Below are positions 1-9,424 of a DNA stretch of 64,000 bases, piece after piece. Positions within the stretch are counted from its first letter, which is position 1; every line of letters begins with the position of its first letter. Position numbers and translations under genes: made by a program. The notes beneath the pieces are model-generated. The model was not told the DNA's origin. It did no database searches and worked only from the letters and a program-made list of their open reading frames with translations. The stretch is from a gamma proteobacterium HdN1 (lineage in GTDB: Bacteria; Pseudomonadota; Gammaproteobacteria; Pseudomonadales; Ketobacteraceae), in the NCBI GenBank assembly GCA_000198515.1, contig FP929140.1:3632527-3696526 (forward strand), read 5' to 3'.

Positions 1-617
1 TGTTGGTGATCGGTCAGCTTGAGGTTAGCATCTTTCAGCCAGCCTTCTAGCGCTGCACGGGTGCAGGTGGGGCCGAACCAGCCGCGCCATTGAAAGAGGC
101 AGATCATGGCGTCGTAGCGCGTTCCAGCGCCTTTTACGACGAGGGTGGTGCGCAAGGTGCCGCCAACCTTGAGCACACGGGCCATCTCTTGAATGGCCTT
201 TTGAGGGTCAGGGAAGCAGTGCAGCCCGTTGTAGCACTGGCAGAGGTCGAATTGCTGGGCCTCGTAAGGCAGAGCGCCTACGTCGCCTTGCTGAAACTGG
301 ATGCCTTTCAAGCCAAGTTGCTGTGCGCTTTGCTGTGCACGTTCCAGCATGACGGGTGAGAAGTCGAAGGCGACGTAATCCAGTGCGTGATTGGGTTGGA
401 GTGAGGCAAAGGCGAGGCCGCCTCCGCAAGGCACGTCTAGAACGCGACTACCGGCTGTGGTTTCGCGTAGGCGGGCGATGTAGTCCATCAACAGGCGGGC
501 GTCCAGGCCCCAGAGTGCGAATGCGCCAATACGGCGTACGAGCGGGTTGTGAACGGCGAAATCGTAGGCGCTTGCGACGAGTCGTTCGTGGCCCCAGGTT
601 TGCTCCAATGATGCCAT
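1..617 (-). CDS. Class I SAM-dependent methyltransferase (C-terminus beyond window)
   Basis: Reading the minus strand from the ATG at 617 gives an uninterrupted frame to the window edge, beginning MASLEQTWGHERLVASAYDF. Around residue 60 it has the SAM-binding motif I VLDVPCGGG, followed by a motif-II-like acidic segment (YVAFDFSP) and a QGDVGALPY segment, as in ubiE/Methyltransf_11 enzymes. At least 205 residues are visible and the stop lies to the left. It is divergent from the oxidase-like pair that follows. The substrate cannot be told; small molecules, quinones or lipids are possible. Confidence 0.8.
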   Translation of the reverse strand, partial: MASLEQTWGHERLVASAYDFAVHNPLVRRIGAFALWGLDARLLMDYIARLRETTAGSRVLDVPCGGGLAFASLQPNHALDYVAFDFSPVMLERAQQSAQQLGLKGIQFQQGDVGALPYEAQQFDLCQCYNGLHCFPDPQKAIQEMARVLKVGGTLRTTLVVKGAGTRYDAMICLFQWRGWFGPTCTRAALEGWLKDANLKLTDHQ

Positions 618-786
618 GGTGGAAAATCCTTTATTGGTTGCTGGACTTGAGTTGCGGGTCTTGATTTGCGGATCCTGAATAGTCACCGGGCTAGGTTTGT
701 GTGGCAATAACGCTTAATATTCCGACGGTGCCGGTGGGGATAGATCTTCACCGTTGAATTTGTGTTCGTGGAGAGTCGGAGTGGTG

Positions 787-1434
787 ATGCGCATAGACGA
801 TCAGAAGGTATCACAAAGTGCTGCTTTCGTGGGAGATGCTGAGCTGGTAGATGCTGAGCTGGATGACAGTCACGGTTCACAGTTTCGGCTTGCGGGTGAT
901 CTTGCGGTTTGGCTGGTGATTCTGATTGAGCTGGTTACTTTCGGGTTGTTTTTTATGGTGTTCGCGTTTAAGCGGGCATTTCAGGTGGATTTGTTTAACC
1001 GCATGCAATCTACGCTGGATCTTCATAGCGGCGTGGTGAATACGATTTTATTGATTACCAGCAGTTGGTTTGTTGCGCGTTGCGTGGCTGCGGTTCGTAA
1101 AGGTCAGAGTCAGGCAGGGGCGCGTTGGTTGGCGCTTGCAATTGTCTGTGGTGCGGCTTTTTTGGTGATGAAAACGGTAGAGTTCAAAGCGAAGTTTGAT
1201 TTGGGTGTAAACCTTTCCACCAATGATTTTTATATGCTGTATTTCACCTTGGCGGGCTTTCATATGCTACACGTTGTGGTCGGCGTAATTATCTTGGCCA
1301 TGCTTTTGGTGATGGTGCGGCGCGGTAAAGTGGCTGCTAATAATATGCATGCGCTGGAAACGGGGGCGGCTTTTTGGCACATGGTGGATTTATTGTGGAT
1401 TATTTTATTTCCACTGGTGTATGTGATGCGCTAA
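787..1434 (+). CDS. Cytochrome c oxidase subunit III-like protein (NorE-like)
   Basis: The product is a polytopic membrane protein of about 215 residues with five hydrophobic helices. The motifs LHSGVVNTILLITSSW and FHMLHVVVG, plus a final WHMVDLLWIILFPLVY, match heme-copper oxidase subunit III and its NorE relatives. I chose the ATG at 787 because GGAG lies just upstream (778-781); an in-frame TTG further up is possible. The next gene is a NorF/subunit-IV-like protein, so the pair resembles norEF. No norCB or coxAB genes are in view, so the partner oxidase is unknown. The N-terminus contains a small duplicated DAEL segment. Confidence 0.8.
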   Translation: MRIDDQKVSQSAAFVGDAELVDAELDDSHGSQFRLAGDLAVWLVILIELVTFGLFFMVFAFKRAFQVDLFNRMQSTLDLHSGVVNTILLITSSWFVARCVAAVRKGQSQAGARWLALAIVCGAAFLVMKTVEFKAKFDLGVNLSTNDFYMLYFTLAGFHMLHVVVGVIILAMLLVMVRRGKVAANNMHALETGAAFWHMVDLLWIILFPLVYVMR

Positions 1435-1471
1435 TGGGCGGCGTTTTTTGTGTGTGGAGGAGGGTGGAAGG

Positions 1472-1771
1472 ATGCGAGCGGGGGTGGGTGTGTTGAAAGC
1501 GATTCAGTCGAATGATCTGGTATGGTTCGGATTGATACTGGCTACCTTGATTACGTTTTGGTTCGGTGAATCCGGTTTGTCGGACAGTGCGCGTGGTGTT
1601 GCGGTTCTGGTGATTTTTGGTTTGGCCTATGCAAAGGCGGCAGGCGTGATTCTTCAGTTTATGGAGTTAAAACATGCGCCTTGGTTGTGGCGGTTGCTGT
1701 TGCTGGGATGGCTCACGGTGGTGGTATTGGGGATTCTGCTGGCGTGGCTGATTGGCGATTTGCGCGCTTAA
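1472..1771 (+). CDS. Cytochrome c oxidase subunit IV-like / NorF-like small membrane protein
   Basis: The product has 99 residues and three predicted transmembrane helices, with the segment AKAAGVILQFMELKHAP between helices 2 and 3. This matches prokaryotic cytochrome oxidase subunit IV/NorF proteins. The ATG at 1472 is preceded by a strong GGAGGAGGG (1457-1465); an upstream in-frame TTG at 1448 looks less likely. It lies 37 bp after the subunit III-like gene, so the two are probably co-transcribed and support a terminal oxidase or nitric oxide reductase encoded elsewhere. Confidence 0.75.
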   Translation: MRAGVGVLKAIQSNDLVWFGLILATLITFWFGESGLSDSARGVAVLVIFGLAYAKAAGVILQFMELKHAPWLWRLLLLGWLTVVVLGILLAWLIGDLRA

Positions 1772-1871
1772 CTACTTTCCATTTAGCCACTTTCCACATA
1801 GCCACGCAGCAGGTTTGAATCACGGGTGTTTGTAAGCTCTTTAGGCGTATTTCTTTAGGGACGTGTATCCG

Positions 1872-2861
1872 TTAGGCTACGTTTCCCGTGACGGCCTCGC
1901 GGTTGGTGAATTCGGCATTTAGGATGCCGTTTTTACCAAAGAGTTTTTCGCGCCACTCTTGTTCGATGTGACGAGTATCGTGCTCGTTCGGGTGATAGTT
2001 GCGAGCCCAAAAACGCGGCATTTTAGGTAGAAAACGGGTAATTACGCCGTTTTTGCCGATGATGATTGAGATGCCTCGTTTAAGGTCGCGAATATCGGTG
2101 AGTTTGCCTTCTTTGGCGACGAGGTAAACCCAGCTTGCGAGTAATGCCGGAAGTACGGTGGCGAGTACCGCTGCGGTTGCGAACTGGCGCTCTCGTTGGC
2201 TGTTGCCCACGGTTTCATAGACATCAAATGCGACAGATTTGTGCTCCATTTCTTCCAGCGCATGCCATTGCCAGAGTTTGACCATCTCTGCATCAAAATA
2301 CTGTATGAAGGCTTCGTCCGTAAGCAATGCCTCACCTAGCAAGGCAGTGAAATGCTCCATGAACGTCGTAGCGGCGAGCTGAGTAGATTGCGGTAAATAC
2401 CGGAGTAAATCCAGGGCCATCTGTACGGCTTTTTCAGGAACTTGTGCGTCGATACCGCGATCTTTCAGAATTTGGTTGAGGCGTTCGTGTTCGCGCCCGT
2501 GCATGGCCTCTTGGCCAATGAATCCAGACACCTTGGCTTTTAATGTGGGGTCAGAAAGCGTTTCACGAAAGTTGCGCACGGATTCTACAAAGAAGCGCTC
2601 ACCGGGTGGAAAAATGCCGGAAAGCACGGCCAGAAAGAGCGTAGATGCGGCGTTGTCGGCAAAGAAGTAGCGCGGCGTACCGCCCAAGCGCTGAAACTTC
2701 ATCTGCCGTGGCGGAATACCGACGCGGGCACCAGCGAGTTTGCGGGATTCGGCGGTCATCTCTGTACGCAGTGTGGTTGTGCTCACGTGTAATTCTTTGT
2801 GTGAACTTGAGTGTTCCTTGCTGGAGCCTGATGCGTTTCTCTGTGAGCTTGCGCGTGCCAT
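1872..2861 (-). CDS. PF10118-family predicted metal-dependent hydrolase
   Basis: The 329-residue protein carries ferritin-like ExxxH-type motifs (FIGQEAMHGREH and WQWHALEEMEHKSVAFD) and a GIFPPGERFF segment typical of the PF10118 metal-dependent hydrolase family. That family is common in lipid- and alkane-handling proteobacteria, but its reaction is not established. The first 35 or so residues are Ser/His-rich and low in complexity; internal ATGs exist, but the ATG at 2861 has GGAG upstream. It is divergent from the TetR gene at 2994, which probably regulates it. Confidence 0.75.
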   Translation of the reverse strand: MARASSQRNASGSSKEHSSSHKELHVSTTTLRTEMTAESRKLAGARVGIPPRQMKFQRLGGTPRYFFADNAASTLFLAVLSGIFPPGERFFVESVRNFRETLSDPTLKAKVSGFIGQEAMHGREHERLNQILKDRGIDAQVPEKAVQMALDLLRYLPQSTQLAATTFMEHFTALLGEALLTDEAFIQYFDAEMVKLWQWHALEEMEHKSVAFDVYETVGNSQRERQFATAAVLATVLPALLASWVYLVAKEGKLTDIRDLKRGISIIIGKNGVITRFLPKMPRFWARNYHPNEHDTRHIEQEWREKLFGKNGILNAEFTNREAVTGNVA

Positions 2862-2993
2862 GGCGTACTACTCCGGTAAGAATTTCGGTAAGGATTTGAT
2901 TTTTGCAAAAACAACGAGCTTTTGACCGCTGGGTCACTCAAGTGTTAAGTTAAGCCGAATATTTGTTCGGATTCAATTCGGGTTTTGAGGGCT

Positions 2994-3701
2994 ATGGCAC
3001 GTAAACCGATTCAGCAGCGATCCAAGGCGACCGTTGAAGCCATCGTTGAGGCAGGCATTATTTGCGTTGCAAAGCGCGGTATAGAGGGCACGACTACGCG
3101 GCATATCGCTGCTGTAGCGGGGATTGGGATTGGTTCTCTTTATGAATATTTTGAAAATAAGGAGGAAATTTACCAAGTCATGGCCGACCGCATGGTGGAG
3201 GATGTGGTGAATGCGGTTCGAGGAAAACTGCCGGATTTATTGACACTAACCATTCGTGACGCCGTTCGCGTGATTCTGTTGGCGACGGGCGAGTTGTTAC
3301 AGGCGAATGATCGGCGCTATTTGCGTTGTACCCGTTTTGTTTTGCAGGCGGGGATTAAAATGGAGATCCAGCCGTTGAAGGAGCTGATGATCGAAATTAT
3401 TAGTAGGTATATGGTGCAGCAACCGGAGTATTTGAAGATCAAGAATCTAGGGGTGATGAACTACATTTTTATTCATGGCGGAATGTTCACCCTGTTGCGC
3501 TATTTGAGTGAGGATGAGCCTAGTATTAGCTATGAAGCACTCATGGATGGTTTGACCGATATGGTGGGGCACTATGTGGAGTTTGAGCTTGCCTTGCTGG
3601 AAAAGCAGTCGGCAATTGAAAAGCAGCCGGCAATTGAAAAACAGTCGGTAACTGAAAAGCCGCCACTGTCAGAAAAACCGCAGGCACGCGGTGATTCTTA
3701 G
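2994..3701 (+). CDS. TetR/AcrR-family transcriptional regulator
   Basis: The N-terminal helix-turn-helix is clear (residues about 10-55: TVEAIVEAGI, then TRHIAAVAGIGIGSLYEYFENKEEIY), followed by a helical ligand domain; total about 235 residues. I chose the ATG at 2994 after GAGG. The divergent neighbour is the PF10118 gene, the usual arrangement for local repression. The C-terminus is odd: about 30 residues made of four to five degenerate EKQ(S/P)A(I/V)-type repeats, encoded by a tandem DNA repeat at about 3599-3680. Confidence 0.9.
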   Translation: MARKPIQQRSKATVEAIVEAGIICVAKRGIEGTTTRHIAAVAGIGIGSLYEYFENKEEIYQVMADRMVEDVVNAVRGKLPDLLTLTIRDAVRVILLATGELLQANDRRYLRCTRFVLQAGIKMEIQPLKELMIEIISRYMVQQPEYLKIKNLGVMNYIFIHGGMFTLLRYLSEDEPSISYEALMDGLTDMVGHYVEFELALLEKQSAIEKQPAIEKQSVTEKPPLSEKPQARGDS

Positions 3702-3730
3702 GGGGTTATGCCACAATTTTGTCGGGCTTT

Positions 3731-3760
3731 TTGACACAGGTCTCGTTGTGAATGTGTAAC
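3731..3760 (+). promoter_or_regulatory. Candidate sigma-70 promoter for the alpha/beta hydrolase
   Basis: A consensus -35 TTGACA (3731-3736) is followed 18 bp later by TGTAAC, a weak -10. It lies in the gap between the TetR gene and the hydrolase start at 3983. The long leader makes the assignment tentative. Confidence 0.35.
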
Positions 3761-3982
3761 GATCTGCATCCCTCTCTGGACAAATGACTATTTGGTCTAT
3801 ATTTAATGTAGTTACGCTAGATGCAAATCGTAATGAGCGCACGGCATGGAACTTGCCTTGGTACTACATGCAGGGGTTCAGTTGTTGTTGCTTTAGCCGA
3901 TAGCAGTATTAGTAGATAACGATTGCATGCAAAGCTTGTAGAACACTCATTACACGTCCATTGCGTCCGAGAGGTAAGTGCC

Positions 3983-4984
3983 ATGAGCTCGCAGATGATG
4001 TTGGTAAACCAAGTGTTACGGACTGTCGTTAAGCCGACATTGCAAGTGGTTATTCTCGAAAAGGGGATGATTGCGCCAATGCGGCCTCTTCTTTCTGCGG
4101 TCGGCTCACTCGTGCCGTTACCTGCAAATACTGTAATTAAAACGTTTGGAATCGGTTCTTTTGGCGCGGAGTGGGTGTATTCGCGCAAAAGCCCTGATAT
4201 TGCCAAGGAGCGTGTATTGCTCTATTTGCACGGCGGTGGCTATGTTGTGGGTTCGCCTGCTACGCACCGAAATATAACGTCGCGCTTGGCGCGTTATGGC
4301 CGCTGCCGAGTTCTGGCGATTAATTATCGAAAATCTCCCGAATATCCGTTCCCTTATGCGTTGGAGGATGCGGTTGCTGCGTATCGCTTTTTGCTTGGTG
4401 AAGGCTATGCGCCGGAGCGTATTACCATTGCCGGGGATTCTGCAGGCGGTAATCTTACCTTTTTGACGGCAATTGCATTGCGTGATCGCGGCTTGCCGGC
4501 ACCTGCGGGAATTATTGGCATTTCACCTTGGACGGATCTTTCTTCTTCTGGAGATTCGTATCGCAGTTTGCGCAGTGCTGACCCGATGATTCCTGCCCGC
4601 CGTGTGCGCCACGCGGCGCTGTTGCACGCAAATGGTTTGCCGCTGGATAGCCCGAAACTTTCGCCGTTATTTGCTGATTTGCACGATTTGCCGCGTACGC
4701 TTGTGCATGTGGGGGGCAATGAGGTGTTGCTTTCGGATGCTTTGCGTTTTGTTGATCGTGCGCGAAATTACGGGGTGAATGCGGATGTGCGTATCTGGCC
4801 GAACGCGCCCCATGTGTTCCAGATTTTTGCGGGCATCGTACCGCAGAGCAAGCAGTCGTTGCGTGAAATTGGACATTTTATGCGGCGTTGCTGGGAGGAT
4901 TCGGTGAGTGCAGAAGTGCCATCGTTTAACGCTAGACCTGCGGCGCTTGATGATGGATATTATGGGTTGCAATTTGCGGGGTGA
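3983..4984 (+). CDS. Alpha/beta hydrolase, HSL (hormone-sensitive lipase) family
   Basis: The product has about 333 residues. It shows the HSL-family oxyanion motif HGGGY, the nucleophile motif GDSAGG, and a C-terminal PNAPHVFQ segment supplying the catalytic His, with an Asp upstream of it. It is probably an ester or short-lipid hydrolase. I chose the ATG at 3983, preceded by GAGAGG (3970-3975), rather than an upstream TTG. It ends 87 bp before a convergent binding-protein gene, with a strong terminator between them. Confidence 0.88.
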   Translation: MSSQMMLVNQVLRTVVKPTLQVVILEKGMIAPMRPLLSAVGSLVPLPANTVIKTFGIGSFGAEWVYSRKSPDIAKERVLLYLHGGGYVVGSPATHRNITSRLARYGRCRVLAINYRKSPEYPFPYALEDAVAAYRFLLGEGYAPERITIAGDSAGGNLTFLTAIALRDRGLPAPAGIIGISPWTDLSSSGDSYRSLRSADPMIPARRVRHAALLHANGLPLDSPKLSPLFADLHDLPRTLVHVGGNEVLLSDALRFVDRARNYGVNADVRIWPNAPHVFQIFAGIVPQSKQSLREIGHFMRRCWEDSVSAEVPSFNARPAALDDGYYGLQFAG

Positions 4985-5049
4985 CAGGTTCCATACTTTG
5001 TTCAGATTTTACGTGTTCAGATTTTAGGTGTTCGGATTTTGCGTTGATA

Positions 5050-5086
5050 AAAGGCGGCTAAAAGTATACGTTAGTCGCCTTTTTTG
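5050..5086 (+). terminator. Bidirectional Rho-independent terminator
   Basis: AGGCGGCTAA and TTAGTCGCCT form a 10-bp stem (one G-U pair) with a 10-nt loop, followed by TTTTTTG on the plus strand. The minus strand also has a T-run (CCGCCTTTTAT). It lies between the convergent hydrolase and binding-protein genes and overlaps the latter's stop codon. Confidence 0.75.
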
Positions 5087-6099
5087 TTGCCTTGTTCACG
5101 CACCTTTTCGAGAAGCTGGCATAGCGTTACCGCAGCGTCTAACGCACGTGGTGTGGTTCGAACAAAAATGTCAGCGTCTACCAAATACATTTGTTGATGT
5201 TTTACCGCTGGAATTTGCTGCCAGCGCTGCCATTGTGCGCGCCACTTGGCTTCGTCTGTTGCGATATTCTCTTGAGAAAAATTGCTGGCACTTGCCACGA
5301 TGATGTCCGGCTGGCGAGAGAGTACCGATTCGATGCTTACAATTGGGGCTGGGGCGGCGGTGTCGGCGTAGATGTTTTCACCGCCACATACTTTTAACAG
5401 ATCGTTAAAAAAATGCTGGCCGCCGAGAGTGTAGAGAGGTTTATCCCATACTTGATAAAAAACGCGAACCTTAGGATGCGTGCTGTACTGTGCACGTAGC
5501 TTGGCCATTGCGTTTTCAAATGCGGCAATTTTTTCTTCCGCTTCGGGGCCTACGTGGATCTGTTTGGCCAGAGTGCGTAATTCTGTGGCGATGTCGTTGA
5601 CGGTGAGAGGATCGCTTTCAAAGAGTGGAATATGTCTCTCGCGTAGAGCTTCGAGCACCACAGGCGCGTTTCCGCTGGTCCATACGAGCACGAGGTCGGG
5701 AGAGAGGGCGAGTGCTTTTTCGAGGCTGACGGAGTTGTAGCCGCCGACTCTTGGGAGTTTTTGGGCGGCGTCTGGATAATCGCTAAAGTCTACTGCGCCA
5801 ACGAGACGATCTCCGGCCCCTAAAAAGTAGACGTACTCGGTGGTGTGGGGGGACAGGGACACCAGCCGCTCTGCTGGGGGCTGGGTGGTGGATGATGGGG
5901 TTGGCGCGGGCGTGGTTTCTGCGGCGGCTGCAACGGTGCCAGTGGAGAGCGCTGTGAGTAGTGTTGCAGCGCTACAGAGCATCAAAATAAACGCAGTGCG
6001 AACTTTTGTGTTTGCGGCTGCGTTTGTGGCTGTTTTGTGGTTGGTGGGCATGGTGGTTGGGTCGCTTTTGGTAGGCGCGGGGCGTATCGGGTCATGCAT
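5071..6099 (-). CDS. Periplasmic substrate-binding protein, BtuF/TroA-like (corrinoid or metal-chelate uptake)
   Basis: After a hydrophilic N-terminus, a hydrophobic signal (TAFILMLCSAATLLTAL...VAAAAE) precedes the mature domain. That domain contains RLVSLSPHTTEYVYFLGAGDRLVGAVDFSDYP and the typical LPRVGGYNSVSLEKALALSPDLVL, which match the PF01497 family that binds vitamin B12, haem or siderophores. No permease or ATPase gene is adjacent, so it is an orphan here. The start is uncertain: ATGs at 6099 and 6051 both lack a clear ribosome site. Confidence 0.8.
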   Translation of the reverse strand: MHDPIRPAPTKSDPTTMPTNHKTATNAAANTKVRTAFILMLCSAATLLTALSTGTVAAAAETTPAPTPSSTTQPPAERLVSLSPHTTEYVYFLGAGDRLVGAVDFSDYPDAAQKLPRVGGYNSVSLEKALALSPDLVLVWTSGNAPVVLEALRERHIPLFESDPLTVNDIATELRTLAKQIHVGPEAEEKIAAFENAMAKLRAQYSTHPKVRVFYQVWDKPLYTLGGQHFFNDLLKVCGGENIYADTAAPAPIVSIESVLSRQPDIIVASASNFSQENIATDEAKWRAQWQRWQQIPAVKHQQMYLVDADIFVRTTPRALDAAVTLCQLLEKVREQGNKKGD

Positions 6100-6285
6100 T
6101 ATTCATAACGGAGGCTGGCTTAGGCAAGTTGGGTGTGATGTAGGGGGCGAGTTTGGTGGGCATTTGTGATTGGTTGTACCTATCTATTGTTGAGTAGCTT
6201 TTGGCAACGATTCCTTGTTTTTACGTTTAATATGGAGTTCATTGAGTTCTAGGTATCACAATGTACTAGACTCATGATGAAATCG

Positions 6286-6301
6286 GTGTACACTTGTACA
6301 C
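6286..6301. promoter_or_regulatory. Palindrome GTGTAC-ACTT-GTACAC, candidate operator
   Basis: This is a perfect 6-bp inverted repeat with a 4-bp spacer, about 94 bp upstream of the wax ester synthase start. It lies in the 295-bp gap between divergent genes. The form suits a dimeric repressor, but no regulator is identified. Confidence 0.35.
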
Positions 6302-6394
6302 AAGGCGGGTTGATGTGTCGTTTGCAAGAAATGGGTTCTTGGTGACAAACGCTGGCCGACGCCGAAACGATTGCCAATGATAGGGAGAGCCATT

Positions 6395-7864
6395 ATGCAC
6401 GCATCGCACCCACTTCGCCCGCTATCCAATTTGGATGCGTCTTTCTTGCACCTCGAAACAACCCGCACGCCGATGCATCTTGTCGGTATGTTTATCTTTC
6501 AGAATCGCCGCGGCCAGTTCATGGATGCGGCAGGCTTCCGTGAGCATGTGCGAGTTCGGGTGAATCGCCACCGTATTATGAGGGAGCGCTTGATTCAGTC
6601 TACGCTGGGGTTTGGGAAGTTGTGGTGGGCGGAGGATGTGGAGTTTGATCTGGAAGATCATCTTCATTTTGTTGAATCTGATGGGCCGCTAGATCAGGCT
6701 CTGCTCGCGAAGCTTTCCGAGAATTTCTTGCGGCCCTTGCTGGATCGTAATCGGCCGCTCTGGGAATTGTTATTTGTTTCGGAGAAAGGTTCGGGGGCGG
6801 GGAATGCGCAGTTTGCGGTCGTGTTGAAGGTCCATCACGCGGCCTGTGATGGGCTCTCGGCCAAAAATCTGATTGCGAGTTTGTTTGATGGTTTTGGGGT
6901 GGTCGCAGAGAGTGAGGAGTTGCCGTTGGTGGAGCGCGGTATGGTTCCTGCTTTGCCGCCGTCGATCTGGCAGGTTGCTGCGCGCGATTTGGAGGAATGG
7001 CGGGGTGTGGCGGCGCGAAGTGTGAATCTGGTGAAGAATGCGAGCTGGTGTGCCATGCGTTCGATTCAGATGCGCTGGCATAGCGCCTATTCGCAGCCTG
7101 CGTTTTTTGCTGCGCCGCCGTCGCCTTTTAATGTGGCGATTGGGGAGGATCGAGTGCGCTTTAGTGTGGAGCTTTCCTTGCCGATCTTAAAGGCGATTCG
7201 GGAGCAGCGGCCGGAACTTACCATTAACGACATCGTGCTGGCGATTTGTGGCGGTGGGTTTCGGCGTTATTTTCAAAGCGTAGGGAAAAAGCAGTGCCGC
7301 GCTCTGGTGGGGTTTGCACCAATTTCCAAGAGAACTAGTGACGATACCTTAAATGGCGGTAACCAGGTTTCTGGGATGCTGTTGGAGTTGGGTAACGATA
7401 TTCGAGACCCGCTTAAGCGTTTGCAGCGAGTTCACGAAAATGCAGCGCAGGCGAAGCGTTTTAATCGGGAGATTCCCTTCGAGCGACTTTTAGATGATCT
7501 GCCAACTTCTTTGTTGGCGGGATACTTGCGAGCTCTAGCGAAGGGGAGGCTGGCTGAGCGGATGCCGCCGATTTTCAATACGGTGATCACTAATATTGCA
7601 ATGCTGCCGCCGAGTTTCCATTTGGCTGGTGCGCCGCTGGTAAGTTTTTCGACTTATGCGCCGATCTCAGACGCGATGGCCTTGAGTATTGTGGTGCTCA
7701 CCCAAGGGGATACGACGGTGTTGGGTGTTACAACGACTCAAGAAGCTGTAAAACATCCGGCGCGCTTTGCCGAGGCAATGCGTTATGCGCAGCAGGACTT
7801 GGCGAAGGCCTGTGGGGTGAGTTGGACGCCAGAACGCGCCCTTGCTTATGCAGAAATCGCATAG
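6395..7864 (+). CDS. Wax ester synthase/diacylglycerol acyltransferase (WS/DGAT)
   Basis: The 489-residue product has the WS/DGAT active-site motif HHAACDG (residues about 147-153), the upstream PLWE motif (about 121-124) and the NDIVLAICGGGFRRY segment. Family members esterify acyl-CoA with long-chain alcohols or diacylglycerol to make storage wax esters or triacylglycerol at the inner membrane. I chose the ATG at 6395, preceded by AGGGAGAG. Its 3' end meets the convergent gene below, with only 12 bp between the stops. Confidence 0.93.
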   Translation: MHASHPLRPLSNLDASFLHLETTRTPMHLVGMFIFQNRRGQFMDAAGFREHVRVRVNRHRIMRERLIQSTLGFGKLWWAEDVEFDLEDHLHFVESDGPLDQALLAKLSENFLRPLLDRNRPLWELLFVSEKGSGAGNAQFAVVLKVHHAACDGLSAKNLIASLFDGFGVVAESEELPLVERGMVPALPPSIWQVAARDLEEWRGVAARSVNLVKNASWCAMRSIQMRWHSAYSQPAFFAAPPSPFNVAIGEDRVRFSVELSLPILKAIREQRPELTINDIVLAICGGGFRRYFQSVGKKQCRALVGFAPISKRTSDDTLNGGNQVSGMLLELGNDIRDPLKRLQRVHENAAQAKRFNREIPFERLLDDLPTSLLAGYLRALAKGRLAERMPPIFNTVITNIAMLPPSFHLAGAPLVSFSTYAPISDAMALSIVVLTQGDTTVLGVTTTQEAVKHPARFAEAMRYAQQDLAKACGVSWTPERALAYAEIA

Positions 7865-7876
7865 CTTGAAGTGCGC

Positions 7877-9424
7877 TTACGCGACCCCTAGCGCTTGCAG
7901 TATGTAGAGTTTACGTTCTGCGAAACGTTCGGCTTCTTTGATGAATCCGATCAGGCTGTCTGCTGGCGTTTGTGAGAGGCCGTTCGTGGTGGAGCGGATT
8001 CCTTGAGGTTCGAGGATTTGCCACGCAAACTGCCCCCATTCTTGCGGGGTTTTGTTGTCGGCCTCTCGTGCGAGCAAGAAAAGCTGCTCCAACCTCGTTA
8101 CGCCGATGCCGCCGCCGGTAACGGGGCTGGCGAGCTGCGCAACTTCGCCATTGAAGCATGCACGATCGCAGATATAGCGATTGAGTGCGCGGCAGCGTTT
8201 TGCTACCTGCTCGGTGGTAGTTTCCGGATGGCACGGGGCAATGGAGCCCATTCCTACCAAAATCGTAATGATCTGCAGGTAGGTTTGCCAAGAAATCTCG
8301 CTGTGAGTGCTGGCGATTTGGCGCAAGGATTTGGGCGTGTTGCCATCCTCTGCGAGCGTTTGCAGAAACTCAGGGTAATGAGTGTTCTTCAGGTTGGCCT
8401 GTGCGAACGTGCCGCTTACGGTCAGAGGCGTGTCTTCAAGGGTTTTTAGAAGCACAAATCGCGTGTCTAGCAATCTTTCGCGTTGTTCTACCGCGCTGAT
8501 TTTGTGTGTGCCGCGCGTATATAATTCCATGCGAAACTGGCGATTTACAAAATAATCGCGAAGTTGTTCCTTTAATATTGGGTGCTGTGCCCGCTCTAGA
8601 AAGGTTTGTGCCGGTTCGGATAGGTTGATTATGTCGATCTGATCAAGAAGCGTGGTGGTTCCTGCGTAGTCTAGCTTGGCGGCGGCAAGTTCTTCCACAA
8701 CGTCGGTGAAGTACATGCAGTCCCATGCGTTATTGAAGTATTCGTGCGCAAGATAGCGGAAGTCTTTGGTTGCGATTCCCTTGAGGCGCTCATGAAGGCT
8801 AGGTACGGTCAATAGATAGTTGGGGTTGGCAGTTAGCAAATCGTCTGCGAATTTCAGTGCACCCTCTACTCGTTGAGCGGCGCCTTTTTCGGTGCCTTCA
8901 AAGCGGTCGTAAAGTGAGAACAGTTGGCGCAGAGGGTGGACGGGGGCCCAACCTGGGAAGCAGTTGTAGCTGTTGTACAAGATTCCTCCCGGCTTTAGAT
9001 GGCGCCTTGCAAACTCTGTAATTGCGCTGCGATTTTCTTTGCTGATCCATGTCCAGATTCCGTGCAAGCCGATACTGTCGAAGTGCGTACCATCATGCTG
9101 TGCAAGTAGTTGCTCAAAGCTTGCGTCCAGCAAATTTGCGTTATCGCCAAACGATGCGGCCATCCGCTGCGCATTGAGCGTTTGTGCGGCATCAAAATCT
9201 GTTCCGGTATAACGACCCGGATTTGCGGCGGCGTGAATATTGATGGAGAGCCCTTGCCCGAAACCGAGTTCACAGTGATGTGCAGATTCGCTTGTGCTTG
9301 TGAGTGAGGGCAGTTCCGAACGAAGTAGCAAGCAATACCGCTGAAATACCGGGTTTAAGTGGGGTGCATAATCGTGAATATAGTGTGTCCCGGTAAAGTA
9401 ACCTTCTCTCCATTTTTGGTTCAT
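7877..9424 (-). CDS. Class I SAM methyltransferase with methyltransferase regulatory domain
   Basis: The protein has about 515 residues. Its N-terminal domain has a motif-I-like CELGFGQGLSINIHAAA and an acidic motif II (YTGTDFDA), followed by HGIWTWISKENRSAI and KPGGILYNSYNCFPGWAP. That arrangement is characteristic of proteins carrying a PF10119 regulatory domain, which here follows from about residue 210. Some relatives methylate protein lysines (PKMT type); the substrate is unknown. I chose the ATG at 9424 because the longer upstream reading frame has low-complexity, unlikely sequence. Confidence 0.75.
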   Translation of the reverse strand: MNQKWREGYFTGTHYIHDYAPHLNPVFQRYCLLLRSELPSLTSTSESAHHCELGFGQGLSINIHAAANPGRYTGTDFDAAQTLNAQRMAASFGDNANLLDASFEQLLAQHDGTHFDSIGLHGIWTWISKENRSAITEFARRHLKPGGILYNSYNCFPGWAPVHPLRQLFSLYDRFEGTEKGAAQRVEGALKFADDLLTANPNYLLTVPSLHERLKGIATKDFRYLAHEYFNNAWDCMYFTDVVEELAAAKLDYAGTTTLLDQIDIINLSEPAQTFLERAQHPILKEQLRDYFVNRQFRMELYTRGTHKISAVEQRERLLDTRFVLLKTLEDTPLTVSGTFAQANLKNTHYPEFLQTLAEDGNTPKSLRQIASTHSEISWQTYLQIITILVGMGSIAPCHPETTTEQVAKRCRALNRYICDRACFNGEVAQLASPVTGGGIGVTRLEQLFLLAREADNKTPQEWGQFAWQILEPQGIRSTTNGLSQTPADSLIGFIKEAERFAERKLYILQALGVA

